This document shows, in pieces, positions 6,705 through 15,118 of a stretch of DNA of 36,386 nt (its first letter is position 1; the number at the start of each line of letters is the position of its first letter). The position numbers and the translations under genes were made by a program. The notes under the pieces were generated by a model, which ran no database searches, was not told where the DNA came from, and worked only from the letters and a program-made list of their open reading frames with translations. The DNA is from Candidatus Caenarcanales bacterium (GTDB lineage: Bacteria > Cyanobacteriota > Vampirovibrionia > LMEP-6097), in contig JAKVAO010000020.1 in the NCBI GenBank assembly GCA_022447685.1, positions 1 through 36,386 on the forward strand. Direction: 5' to 3'.

Positions 6705-8368
6705 TTAACCTGCAAGTTTGCTTGACCATGTTCTATAGCAATAACTTTATCTGCATGCTTAATGGTCTCTAATCGATGAGCAATGACTAGTAAAGTTTTA
6801 TCCTTACGATACTGCTCTAATTCATCTTGAATAAAGGCTTCTGTGGCAAGGTCTATTTTGGCGGTAGCTTCATCTAGAATCAGTAACGGCGCTTTACTTA
6901 CCACAGCACGCGCAAAGTTGATAACCTGCTCTTCTCCAGCTGAAATATTACTTGCTCTTTCATTGAGTTCAGTCTTGAGATCCATCTTGAGAGCTTGGAG
7001 AAATGGCTTAGCTTGGTTCATATCGATATTCTCACGATTTAAATGAATATTAGACTCTAAGTCACCAGAAAATATATATGAATCTTGGTGAATCACAGCG
7101 AGGAAAGATCTCAATTCTTTAAAACTTAGTTCTTTAATATCTACTCCTAGAATTCTGATTGAACCTCTCTGTGGCTCATAGAGTCTAGTTAGTAGCTTGA
7201 TGATAGTACTTTTCCCAGCGCCAGTTTTCCCGATAATAGCAATAAATTCACCGGCTTTGACTTTGAAGCTTAAGCCACTAAGTATCCATGGGCTTTCTTC
7301 TTTATCATTGTATTTAAACCAAACATCATCAAATTCAATTAAATATTCTGACTGAGCATTTGGAAGTTTATGCGTTGCAGATGTATTTTCATTTATAGAT
7401 ACTTCCTCTGAAAGAAGCTCACTAATTCTCTCTGCTGCAGTGAAGCCTGATTGAATAGTGGTGAATCTGTCACTGAGATTGCGAATTGGCTCGAATAGTG
7501 TCTGTGCGTATTGCAAGAAGGCGATAATAACACCGATGCTTAGTGCTTCTTGTATCAATATTTCCTTACTGAGAAAAATCAAAGAAACTATACTAATGAT
7601 GCTTATAAGTTCAATTCCAGCTGAGAAATTTGAGTCAGCCCAGATACTTTTGTCATTGGCTTTGAAGTACTCTTGGTTAGATTTATCAAATATTTTTTTG
7701 TTTTTATCAGCACAATTCAGCATCTGTACAACTGAGATTCCCACTATGTTCTGTTGTAGGAAAGAGTTTAATGCTGATAGCTTTGTTCTTGCATTTAGGT
7801 TGGATTTACGGTAGCTTTTCTGGAAATAGCTTGCAGTAATAGTTACTGGGATTAAAAAGAAAATTAATACTAAACATAATTTCCAGTTTATATAGATCAT
7901 AAACGAAATAATCGTGAAAATATTGAAAATATCGATTACAACCGAAACTAATCCACCAGCAAAGCTATCAGTAAGTTGTTCTACATCACTAGTGATTCTG
8001 GTAACTGTTCTGCCGATTGGGTTTCTATCGAAGAAGCTCATAGGCAATTTTTCTAGATGCTCGAAAAGTTTCTGCCTAATATCTGTAATGATTTTCTGAG
8101 CAGTGCTGTTAATAATCCAAATCTGACTTAGGTGCACACAAAAGTTAAAAGCTATAGCTCCTAGGAATAGGTAAACAAAGAACATCAGCTGCTCTATATT
8201 GCCATCTTTAAGTGGTCCATCAACTGCTTTTTGGATTAGGAAAGGCTGTATAGAAAAGGCAATTGAGCTAAAAGGAAGTATCAGTAAAGTTCCTAATAAT
8301 GTTTTTTTGTAAGGAGCAGCAAAGCTCAGTATTAATTTGAAAAGCTCTAAATCACTTTTTTTGTTCAT
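6701..8368 (-). CDS. ABC exporter subunit 2 (TMD-NBD half transporter)
   Basis: Fused membrane domain (six helices, residues about 15-310) and nucleotide-binding domain (about 340-555) of a type IV (B-family) ABC exporter. Walker A is GKTGAGKS at 380-387, Walker B LLILDE with catalytic Glu500, and the switch His is 531. The signature is degenerate: NISAGEEQ at 474-481 in place of LSGGQ. Together with its partner, whose Walker B Glu is replaced by Asp, this is the pattern of heterodimeric exporters such as BmrCD/LmrCD/TM287-288, where only one of the two ATP sites hydrolyses. The start codon overlaps the stop of the upstream subunit in ATGA, so translation is coupled. Likely drug, lipid or peptide export; substrate not readable. 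The 3' end shares 4 bases with the convergent flagellin-like gene. Confidence 0.93.
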   Translation of the reverse strand: MNKKSDLELFKLILSFAAPYKKTLLGTLLILPFSSIAFSIQPFLIQKAVDGPLKDGNIEQLMFFVYLFLGAIAFNFCVHLSQIWIINSTAQKIITDIRQKLFEHLEKLPMSFFDRNPIGRTVTRITSDVEQLTDSFAGGLVSVVIDIFNIFTIISFMIYINWKLCLVLIFFLIPVTITASYFQKSYRKSNLNARTKLSALNSFLQQNIVGISVVQMLNCADKNKKIFDKSNQEYFKANDKSIWADSNFSAGIELISIISIVSLIFLSKEILIQEALSIGVIIAFLQYAQTLFEPIRNLSDRFTTIQSGFTAAERISELLSEEVSINENTSATHKLPNAQSEYLIEFDDVWFKYNDKEESPWILSGLSFKVKAGEFIAIIGKTGAGKSTIIKLLTRLYEPQRGSIRILGVDIKELSFKELRSFLAVIHQDSYIFSGDLESNIHLNRENIDMNQAKPFLQALKMDLKTELNERASNISAGEEQVINFARAVVSKAPLLILDEATAKIDLATEAFIQDELEQYRKDKTLLVIAHRLETIKHADKVIAIEHGQANLQVN

Positions 8369-10065
8369 GACTTAGCTCCTTTTTTGATCAGGCTAGAATC
8401 TTTGTTCCAGAGCTGTTTGTAAATAAAGTTGCTTTCATCTTCCAGTAATTCTTTATGAGTTCCTTGTTCGACAATCTTGAAATTATTCATTACTAGTATT
8501 TGGTCAGCGTTTTCTATGATCTGTAGTTTGTGAGTAATAAATATCGTGGTTTTATCTTTGCGCAGCTCTAGAATATTTTTGAGTATTTTACTTGCTATAT
8601 GATTATCTATGCTGCTTAAAGCATCGTCTAGAATTAGGACCACGGGGTTAATTGCAAGCGCTCTTGCTATAGCTACTCTCTGCCTCTGTCCGCCAGAAAG
8701 AGTTATACCTCTTTCACCAACTACCGTCTCGTAGCCATTATCAAATTTGGGTATTTCTTGATCGAAGCAGGCAGCTTTAGCAAATTTTTCAATTTCCTCT
8801 TGGCTAATATCTACTCCATAAGCGATATTCTCAGCTATAGAAGTTGAGAAGAGGAAAGTTTCTTGTGGAACTATATTGATAATTTTTCTAAGTGAGTCGA
8901 TTTTAAGTTTTTTGATATCGATGTTATCTATAAATATTTCAGCTTCATCACAATCATGGAGACGCATTATGGTTTTAGCAAGTATGCTTTTACCTGAGCC
9001 TATAGGTCCAACTAAACCAATAATTTGACCTTTATTAATAGTGACTCCCTGAGATTTTAGCTCTATAGATTCTCTGAATTCTTCTATCTCTAGAGCATCT
9101 TCAAGGTCTTTAATACTGGCTTCTCGACTAAGAACCTCTTGGATTCTTTTGGCGCTAACTTGAACTCTGTAGATGATGGTTATAAGCCAGCCTAGAGTTG
9201 CTATAGGCCAGATTAATCTTTCTATATATAGTGAATAAGCTGCAAAGTCACCAAGGCTGAAACTATTTTCAATTACTGATTTACCACCGATGTAGAGTAA
9301 TAGTATGAAACCTAAGCTGGCAACTACTTTCATGATGGGGCTAATAAAACTTCTCGCTTTTATGAGATGTAGATACTCTTGAAGCAAATTATTGTTTTGA
9401 TTTTGAAATCTAGCTATTTCAGCTTCCTCTTGTCCGTAGCTTTTGATGATATGAATTCCACTAAGGTTCTGTTCTATGAAGTGGCTAATCTTGCCGAGCA
9501 TCTCTGTTACTTTCTGTTGATGGCTTTTGATAGCTTTACTGAAATAGGTAATGAAAATTATAAGAATCGGTACTAATGATAGAAAGCTTATAGTGAGAGT
9601 GGAATTGATCTGCCACATTAGTGGAACTATGATGCTAAAAGCGATAGCGCTATTTAGTATATTTAGAATGGCGAAGCCACCTAGGGCTCTAAATGACTGA
9701 ACATCATTGGTTATTATGGAGATTAAATCTCCAGCTTTTTTGCTTTCAAAAAAAGCTGGTTCTAGATGAATAAGGTGATTAAAAATAGCTTTTTTAAGAT
9801 CAAATTCTATTTGTCTGCCTATTCCGAAGATTATATGTCTTGATTTGGTTCTGAGGAAAGCCATTAGCAAAGCTGAAGCAAGCAGCGTCAGAAGTATTTC
9901 ATTGATAGATTTAGAAAGTATTTCCGTGGAGATGGAATTATTCTGGAGTAAATCTATAGATTTTTTAATAAGTTGTGGGATAAATGCTGCAAGTGAGTTT
10001 ACACCTATTAAGAATAATGAGCCAAGTAGATATGATTTCCAGTATTTGGTGAAGTATTTATGCAC
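8365..10065 (-). CDS. ABC exporter subunit 1 (TMD-NBD half transporter)
   Basis: First gene of the exporter pair, 566 aa. Membrane domain about 10-300, then a nucleotide-binding domain with Walker A GPIGSGKS (353-360), Q-loop Gln401, a canonical signature LSGGQRQR (456-463), Walker B LILDD (Asp481 in place of the catalytic Glu) and switch His512. The stretch before Walker A is shorter than usual and I see no A-loop aromatic of the usual FSY kind. The canonical signature here completes the active site formed with Glu500 of the partner, while its own Walker B forms the degenerate site. The start is GTG at 10065; AGGA lies 15 bases upstream, rather far. Stop and next start overlap as ATGA. Confidence 0.93.
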   Translation of the reverse strand: MHKYFTKYWKSYLLGSLFLIGVNSLAAFIPQLIKKSIDLLQNNSISTEILSKSINEILLTLLASALLMAFLRTKSRHIIFGIGRQIEFDLKKAIFNHLIHLEPAFFESKKAGDLISIITNDVQSFRALGGFAILNILNSAIAFSIIVPLMWQINSTLTISFLSLVPILIIFITYFSKAIKSHQQKVTEMLGKISHFIEQNLSGIHIIKSYGQEEAEIARFQNQNNNLLQEYLHLIKARSFISPIMKVVASLGFILLLYIGGKSVIENSFSLGDFAAYSLYIERLIWPIATLGWLITIIYRVQVSAKRIQEVLSREASIKDLEDALEIEEFRESIELKSQGVTINKGQIIGLVGPIGSGKSILAKTIMRLHDCDEAEIFIDNIDIKKLKIDSLRKIINIVPQETFLFSTSIAENIAYGVDISQEEIEKFAKAACFDQEIPKFDNGYETVVGERGITLSGGQRQRVAIARALAINPVVLILDDALSSIDNHIASKILKNILELRKDKTTIFITHKLQIIENADQILVMNNFKIVEQGTHKELLEDESNFIYKQLWNKDSSLIKKGAKS

Positions 10066-10205
10066 GCTACTTTAGCTTTTCCTAAAGATATACCCTATAT
10101 AGTATCTTGAATTTCAGGTTTAGATCTTAAGTTTTGCTGAAATGTGGAAATGTGATACAAAGTATTGCAAGTCATAGTATTATCTTGATTGCGAGTGAGA
10201 TCTTT

Positions 10206-10736
10206 ATGATATTTGCAATAAATCCTATTCCTTATCTTCATAGAACATCAGGTGGTCAAGCTTATGAGCAGGGTAATAGGCGTCTTTCACGTGAGCAGGT
10301 GAGGTTATTACATAATCAGGGTATTAGTGGGATATGTGAACTGTTGAGCTCTGAAGTATATGAAGATCCAGTACTTTTAAATAAGCTCGGGTTTGAGCTT
10401 GAAAAGGTATTTGCAAAGGACTTTGAAGCTTATGACTTTAATATTGAAGTTCTAGATTCTTCAATAGAAATATATATCGATGATGTTGTTTATATAGCGG
10501 TATCTTTAAATAGAGATGAAAAAGGACAATTAGGTTTAAAGTTAAGTGGGATAGATATTGAGCCTGAGTTTAGAGGGCAAAGTTTTGGTACCGCCCTTAT
10601 TGGTTCTCTAGAGAAAGCTGCCAAAAAGAGCGATTTAAATTATCTTCAAGTTGATTCGTCTGTTAACAACCGCTTTTGGGATAAAAAAATTGGTATGGAA
10701 ATGCAAGAAAATATTTTGTCGATAGAAGATGTTTAA
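10206..10736 (+). CDS. GNAT-family N-acetyltransferase, probably truncated by an in-frame stop
   Basis: The acetyl-CoA motif is clear: IDIEPEFRGQSFGTALIGSLEKAA, with the R-G-Q-x-F-G-T-A loop, followed by DSSVNNRFWDKKIGMEM, the usual N-x-x-F/W-x-x-x-GM/GF segment of helix 4 and strand 6. I chose ATG at 10206 (176 aa) because it follows a purine-rich GAGTGAGA; an in-frame TTG at 10134 would add 24 residues but has no ribosome site. The protein ends with TAA at 10734-10736 before the last strand of the fold would be expected, and the same frame continues for 30 coding-like codons ending GTGIFRKDL. It could be a recent pseudogene, a readthrough gene or a shortened but functional enzyme. Substrate unknown; it is alone on its strand. 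Confidence 0.7.
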   Translation: MIFAINPIPYLHRTSGGQAYEQGNRRLSREQVRLLHNQGISGICELLSSEVYEDPVLLNKLGFELEKVFAKDFEAYDFNIEVLDSSIEIYIDDVVYIAVSLNRDEKGQLGLKLSGIDIEPEFRGQSFGTALIGSLEKAAKKSDLNYLQVDSSVNNRFWDKKIGMEMQENILSIEDV

Positions 10737-10829
10737 GATTCACTTGAAATATCACTAGACGAATCTACTTATATCAATGATGGTAAAATTGCTAGTTTCG
10801 GAACTGGCATTTTCCGCAAAGATTTGTAA
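10737..10829 (+). other. In-frame continuation of the acetyltransferase beyond its stop
   Basis: After the TAA at 10734-10736 the same frame stays open for 30 codons to TAA at 10827-10829, with A/T-rich third positions and no start codon of its own. The last residues, FGTGIFRKDL, look like the final beta strand of GNAT proteins, which often ends in a run such as M-x-K-x-L. This supports a nonsense mutation or readthrough. Confidence 0.5.
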
Positions 10830-10834
10830 ACAAA

Positions 10835-11563
10835 CTACAATCCTGTAAAACTATCAATAAGTTTATACTCAGACTCAACTGAATCCTCATAATCTTCTTT
10901 CCTTCGAACTTGCACCACTTCTAAACCAGCCTCTGATGCAGCTTTTAATTCATCTTCTATATCTGAATAGAAAGTAATTTCTCTAGGAGGAATCGCTATC
11001 TCTAAAGCAATATTTTTATACGATTCAGCTGCCTTTTTAGAACCAATTTTCGTGTCGAAAAACCCAGTAAATAATTCTCTGATATCACCATAGGCAGAGT
11101 GTTCAAACAGTAATTTCTGTGCTTTTACAGAGCCGGAAGAGTAGACATAAATAGCTGAGCCAGATTCTTTTTCTTTTTTGAGCCAATTGTAAGCATCTTC
11201 ATAGATAAAGCCCTTGAAGGCAGATTTCTGGTAGCCTTCTTCCCAGATTAGACCTTGCAGTTCTTTGAGTGGAGTGATTTTTTTATCTTCACTCATCCAT
11301 TGCAGTAATGCTTGTATAGCAGTGTAAAGTTGAGCTTCTATTATGATATCTACTTGAGTGGGGTCATAGGAAATTCCCTGAGCATTACCGTTTTTCACTT
11401 CTTCCAGAACTATATCGATAATAGGGAACAATTTAGGCTCGTGCTCATAGTTATCTAAAATATAATCTTTAATATGCTCTTTAGCATAAGGAAATAAAGT
11501 TTCTTTGACGAAGGCAAGCGAACTAATAGCACCTTCAATATCTACTAATATTGTTTTACTCAT
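10835..11563 (-). CDS. mtnC: Enolase-phosphatase E1 (methionine salvage)
   Basis: HAD-superfamily enzyme that enolises 2,3-diketo-5-methylthiopentyl-1-phosphate and removes the phosphate to yield the acireductone. The family's N-terminal motif appears as VDIEGAISSLAFVKETLFPY (nucleophile Asp8), followed by IYVYSSGSVKAQKLLF with the motif II Ser and Lys, and FYSDIEDELKAA as the acidic motif III. Length of 242 aa is usual. It is the last gene of mtnB-mtnD-mtnC, 26 bases after mtnD. The ATG has no clear Shine-Dalgarno sequence; a TAAGAT box 9 bases upstream could give an additional internal promoter. Confidence 0.93.
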   Translation of the reverse strand: MSKTILVDIEGAISSLAFVKETLFPYAKEHIKDYILDNYEHEPKLFPIIDIVLEEVKNGNAQGISYDPTQVDIIIEAQLYTAIQALLQWMSEDKKITPLKELQGLIWEEGYQKSAFKGFIYEDAYNWLKKEKESGSAIYVYSSGSVKAQKLLFEHSAYGDIRELFTGFFDTKIGSKKAAESYKNIALEIAIPPREITFYSDIEDELKAASEAGLEVVQVRRKEDYEDSVESEYKLIDSFTGL

Positions 11564-11589
11564 TTATTATTAATCTTATGTGTTTAATT

Positions 11590-12150
11590 TTAGCAAAGTT
11601 CAATATACTCATCTAAATTTTCAAACTTATGAGAGATTGATTCATCGCTATAGTCTGGGATCCAGCCACTTTCATCGCTGAAAAATCTTAGGCATTTAAA
11701 TTCCGGCTTTGAGCCCATATCAAACCAATGTTGGGTATTTGCAGGAACATTAATTAGATCACCAGCTTCACAGAGTATGCTGTGGACTTTCTTTGCTTTA
11801 TGAATAGTGAATAAGCCTGAACCAGAAATGAAATAACGAACTTCATCGTCGCTGTGGGTATGTTCTTTAAGAAACTTTTCTCTTGTGGCTTTGAAATTAC
11901 TATTCTGAGCAAAGCTGTTGTTGATATTCATTAAGTCGACAGCTTTAAATTTATAAGTTTCTTTGATTAATTTGATTTGATCACTATAGAGTTCATAAAT
12001 TTCTTCTTCATTTAGCTCTTGAACATTACTAGGAAGCTGCCACTGTTCGAATTTAATACCGATATCAGCAAGAATTATTTTGATGCGTTCTTGATTATTA
12101 CTTTCTTCTAGTAATTCTGTATTCTCTGAAAAAACTTTGATTTTACTCAT
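11590..12150 (-). CDS. mtnD: Acireductone dioxygenase
   Basis: Cupin metalloenzyme that oxidises the acireductone made by MtnC to the 2-keto acid of methionine plus formate (iron form) or to a dead-end product with CO (nickel form). Metal ligands are visible: His97, His99 and Glu103 in EHTHSDDEVRYF, and His141 in VPANTQHWFDMG. The 186-aa length is normal. The ATG is preceded by AAAGGT 6 bases upstream and lies 11 bases after the mtnB stop, so the two are cotranscribed. Which metal is used cannot be decided from the sequence. Confidence 0.95.
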   Translation of the reverse strand: MSKIKVFSENTELLEESNNQERIKIILADIGIKFEQWQLPSNVQELNEEEIYELYSDQIKLIKETYKFKAVDLMNINNSFAQNSNFKATREKFLKEHTHSDDEVRYFISGSGLFTIHKAKKVHSILCEAGDLINVPANTQHWFDMGSKPEFKCLRFFSDESGWIPDYSDESISHKFENLDEYIELC

Positions 12151-12161
12151 TCTTGAACCTT

Positions 12162-12818
12162 TTATTTACTCTCTACCTTTTTAGGCCCTGACTTTGAAAG
12201 TGATTTGCTGAGCTGAATTTCCATAATATATGACTCTATAAGAGTATTAATAGCATCTACATGAGTTATAGTCTCGGCTTTATCTTTACCCCAGGTATAT
12301 AAACCATGTCCCGCTATTAGATAGGCGTGTATTGATTTATCGGTAACTATAGCTCTTTCCAATTCGGGAGCGATTTCCATACTGAGCCTGAAAATATCTT
12401 GATCATTTGCAAAAATTGGAATTTCTTCTGTATGATCGTGTGTTTCTACACCAGAGAGCGCTTTGAGTAATTCGTAGTTTGCAAGTTTGATTCTTTTAAT
12501 TTTTTTTTTGTTAAGTATTTTAGAGAGAACCGCACTTGAACTTGAGTGGAAGTGTGCAACAAAGTTCACATCTCTAAAAAGTGTGTAGATTTGAGTGTGC
12601 AAAAGCGTTTCTGCTGAGGGCTTTTCTTCTGGGTTTAAAGCTTTACCTTTATAGTTGATCTCCATTAAGTCTGAAGCTGTTAATTTACCTTTGTCTTTGC
12701 CAGATTGGGTTATTTGAATTTTCTCTGAATCAATTCTCGCTGAAAAATTACCAGACCTTGCAGGAACTAAGTTTTTATCTGCACAAAAAGAAGCAATTTC
12801 TATCAGATCATCTTTCAC
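12162..12818 (-). CDS. mtnB: Methylthioribulose-1-phosphate dehydratase
   Basis: Class II aldolase-fold zinc enzyme that dehydrates 5-methylthioribulose-1-phosphate to the diketone used by MtnC. Zinc ligands are His89 and His91 in VAHFHSSSSAVL and His171 in IAGHGLYTWGKD; Glu131 in HDHTEEIPIF is a likely catalytic or binding residue, and ARSGNFSARI near 20 is the family start motif. It is first in the mtnB-mtnD-mtnC unit. The GTG start (12818) has no Shine-Dalgarno sequence; TATAAT ends 7 bases before it, so the operon mRNA is probably leaderless. A run of ten A residues in the coding strand encodes Lys104-106. The isomerase MtnA and the nucleosidase/kinase or phosphorylase steps must be elsewhere. 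Confidence 0.94.
   Translation of the reverse strand: MKDDLIEIASFCADKNLVPARSGNFSARIDSEKIQITQSGKDKGKLTASDLMEINYKGKALNPEEKPSAETLLHTQIYTLFRDVNFVAHFHSSSSAVLSKILNKKKIKRIKLANYELLKALSGVETHDHTEEIPIFANDQDIFRLSMEIAPELERAIVTDKSIHAYLIAGHGLYTWGKDKAETITHVDAINTLIESYIMEIQLSKSLSKSGPKKVESK
12500..12509 (-). repeat. Ten-base homopolymer inside mtnB
   Basis: Ten T residues on the plus strand (A10 in the mtnB mRNA) lie in the codons for Asn103-Lys106. It is the longest homopolymer I noticed in a recognised coding region of this window and a place where polymerase slippage would shift the frame. Confidence 0.8.
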
Positions 12819-12825
12819 TTAAGGA

Positions 12826-12855
12826 ATTATAAATTAAAGGCTCTCGAATTTACAA
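12826..12855 (-). promoter_or_regulatory. Promoter of the mtnBDC operon
   Basis: TTGTAA (12855-12850) and a perfect TATAAT (12831-12826) are spaced 18 bases on the minus strand. Only 7 bases separate TATAAT from the GTG start of mtnB, so transcription should begin at or next to the start codon. Confidence 0.65.
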
Positions 12856-12877
12856 ATAGATTAGAATTTATAGTTAA

Positions 12878-13597
12878 TTGGACACTTTAGAATCTTTAAT
12901 TAAATTTGATCGCGAGAATTATAAGACAGCTAATTATGATTTGTTAATTGGTGTTGATGAGGTTGGGAGAGGTGCTTTTGCAGGTCCAGTTGTGGTTTCA
13001 GCTTTCTCTAGTGCAAATTTTTATTCTAAGCGAAGTGTTTTACCAGAGAATCTTAGTAATCTCAATGATAGTAAAAAGGTCAGGAAGTCACAGAGAGAGG
13101 CTCTGGTTTCTTCTCTAAAAGATGATCTGCGCTCTGCATATTATGCTCTTGCTGAGAAGTCAGCAGCTTATATAGATGAGCATGGTATAGTGATTGCGAT
13201 TTTTGAGGCTATGAAAGAATCTATAGTAAAGGTTCTTGAGCTTTATGAATACGAGCAGAAGAAAAAAGTTAAATCTCTTTTGGTGCTTGTTGACGGTATT
13301 AAAACCATTCCAGGATTGGATAAATTTTTAGGTTTAGCTGGATATAAAATCAAATTAGAGCAGATTGCAGTAAAACATGGTGATGCTCATAGTGCGACTA
13401 TCGCTGCTGCTAGTAATATCGCCAAAGATTACCGTGATAAATTGATGAAATCCTTAATCAAAGACAATCCTGGTTTGGGAATTTATTTTTGGCATACTAA
13501 TGTCGGCTACGGCTCGAAGAAACATAGAGAAGCTATAGCTGAGTATGGTTTAACTGAGTACCATAGGCGCAGTTTCTGTAGAGCTTATCAAGCTTAA
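12878..13597 (+). CDS. rnhB: Ribonuclease HII
   Basis: Endonuclease that cuts the RNA strand of RNA-DNA hybrids and starts removal of single ribonucleotides from DNA. Motifs: IGVDEVGRGAFAGPVV with Asp27 and Glu28, LVDG with Asp139, and KHGDAHSATIAAASNIAKDYRD. The C-terminal HTNVGYGSKKHREAI and YHRRSF are typical. The 239-aa length is normal to slightly long. The start taken is TTG at 12878; it has no Shine-Dalgarno sequence, but no ATG lies before the conserved motif, and only 59 bases separate it from the divergent mtnB start. Its last 48 bases are also the antisense of the end of trmFO. Confidence 0.94.
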   Translation: MDTLESLIKFDRENYKTANYDLLIGVDEVGRGAFAGPVVVSAFSSANFYSKRSVLPENLSNLNDSKKVRKSQREALVSSLKDDLRSAYYALAEKSAAYIDEHGIVIAIFEAMKESIVKVLELYEYEQKKKVKSLLVLVDGIKTIPGLDKFLGLAGYKIKLEQIAVKHGDAHSATIAAASNIAKDYRDKLMKSLIKDNPGLGIYFWHTNVGYGSKKHREAIAEYGLTEYHRRSFCRAYQA

Positions 13598-14938
13598 AGC
13601 TCTATTTGCAAGGAACTCATTTTTCATTTTTTTATTCTTACGAATCTTCTTCTCCATATCATCTGGATTGGTGTTGATAATTCCCCAGTTGGAATTCATC
13701 GGCTGAAAATTTTTAGGGTCAGCGTGTGAAATATAGTGAGCAAGTGCTCCCAACATAGTTTCTTGTGGCAAAGCCTTGAATTCTTGCTGCTGTATTTTAC
13801 TTATAATGTTTCTAGCGACTAGTAGTCCTGTAGCAGCAGATTCTGTGTACCCTTCTACTCCCGTGATTTGTCCAGCAAAGAAAATATTTGGATGATTTTT
13901 TAATGCGAGGTCTGGATTTAGATAGAGTGGGCTATTGAGGTATATATTTTGGTGCATGACACCGTAGCGAACTATATCTAAATTCTCAAGTCCAGGAATC
14001 ATGGAGAATACTCGTTTCTGCTCTCCCCATTTTAAATTAGTTTGAAAGCCAACTATATTATAGAGTGAGCCAACAACATTATCCTGTCTCAATTGCACTA
14101 CAGCAAAGGCTTTTTTATCAGGACACCTAGGATCAGTTAAGCCTACTGGTTTGAGTGGACCAAATCTGAGAGTGTCTTTGCCTCTAGCTGCTATAGCTTC
14201 TACTGGCATACAGCCTTCAAAGTATTTGATATTTTCTTTCTCGAAATCTTTTAGTGGAGCTTTGTCAGCGTCTAATAATGCTTGCCAGAATCTATAGTAT
14301 TCGTCCTTATCATAGAAAGGACAGTTGATGTAATCATCTGTTTCGCCTTTGCCGTATCTAGAGGCTTTGAAGGCGATGTCCATGTTGACACTGTCTGCAC
14401 TAAGTATTGGGCTTGCAGCGTCGAAGAATTTGAGGAAACCTTGATTCTGAGCAAGTTTTTGGATTTCAGAAGCAAGACTTGGACTAGTGAGAGGACCAGA
14501 AGCTATGACTAAATAATTCTCTGAGTTAGCCGCAAGTATTTCTTCAGATATAGTTTCAAACTCTTCTCTAATTACTTGGATATTATTTTCTTTGCAGATT
14601 GCATCTGTAATTATTTCAGCAAACTTATCTCTATCTACTGCTAATGCTTGTCCAGCTGGTACTTTGGAGGCTAATGCCGAATTTATAATTAAGCTATCGA
14701 AGTGTTGCATTTCACGAATTAATAAACCTCTAGCTGTGCTAAGAAACTCAGAGCCTAGGCTATTACTACAAACTAATTCAGCAAAATTATCAGTGTGGTG
14801 AGCTGGTGTTTTGACTTTAGGGCGCATTTCATAAAGTAGAATCTCTAAATCCAATTGATATTTTTTAGCGTATTTAGCTAATTGAGAAGCAGTTTCAGTT
14901 CCAGCAAGTCCAGCACCAATAATAGTGATTTTAGGCAT
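13550..14938 (-). CDS. trmFO: Folate/FAD-dependent tRNA (uracil-54-C5)-methyltransferase
   Basis: Makes ribothymidine 54 in the T loop of tRNA using 5,10-methylenetetrahydrofolate and FADH2. The FAD motif TIIGAGLAGTETA starts at residue 5; ELVCSNSLGSEF carries Cys57 and FEGCMPVEAIA carries Cys243, corresponding to the two cysteines known to act in the B. subtilis enzyme; DTLRFGPLKPVGL and FFAGQITGVEGYTESAATGL are family hallmarks. The 462 aa are a little longer than usual, mostly at the C-terminus, and that extra tail is the part lying antisense to rnhB. The ATG start has no strong Shine-Dalgarno sequence. Presence of TrmFO in place of TrmA fits Firmicutes, Cyanobacteria-like and several other lineages, not Gammaproteobacteria. 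Confidence 0.95.
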   Translation of the reverse strand: MPKITIIGAGLAGTETASQLAKYAKKYQLDLEILLYEMRPKVKTPAHHTDNFAELVCSNSLGSEFLSTARGLLIREMQHFDSLIINSALASKVPAGQALAVDRDKFAEIITDAICKENNIQVIREEFETISEEILAANSENYLVIASGPLTSPSLASEIQKLAQNQGFLKFFDAASPILSADSVNMDIAFKASRYGKGETDDYINCPFYDKDEYYRFWQALLDADKAPLKDFEKENIKYFEGCMPVEAIAARGKDTLRFGPLKPVGLTDPRCPDKKAFAVVQLRQDNVVGSLYNIVGFQTNLKWGEQKRVFSMIPGLENLDIVRYGVMHQNIYLNSPLYLNPDLALKNHPNIFFAGQITGVEGYTESAATGLLVARNIISKIQQQEFKALPQETMLGALAHYISHADPKNFQPMNSNWGIINTNPDDMEKKIRKNKKMKNEFLANRALSLISSTETAPMVLS

Positions 14939-15105
14939 ATTTTCAGTCTCATCATAAGTTTATCATTTGCCAGTATTGTGAATTTATCTTGAGCGCCTCT
15001 TAATTTTTGCTTAGCATTTTAGTTTTTTCTTTATTTTCGATAAGTAAATTTTAATTTTTAAATAATCAAACTGAATGCTATTTAATTTTGAATAATTTTT
15101 ATTAA

Positions 15106-15111
15106 TATACA
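15106..15111 (+). promoter_or_regulatory. Candidate -10 box 7 bases before a start codon
   Basis: TATACA ends 7 bases before the ATG at 15119 in a stretch with no G-rich ribosome site at all. A second possibility lies upstream: TTTAGTTT (15018-15025) and TTCGATAA (15036-15043) resemble a sigma-28 promoter, but the spacing is one base short. Neither is certain. Confidence 0.3.
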
Positions 15112-15118
15112 ATTTTTT

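Noticed and set aside
15018..15043. Second sigma-28 promoter before 15119
   Set aside because: TTTAGTTT-N10-TTCGATAA is one base short in spacing and lacks TAAA; kept only as a remark.
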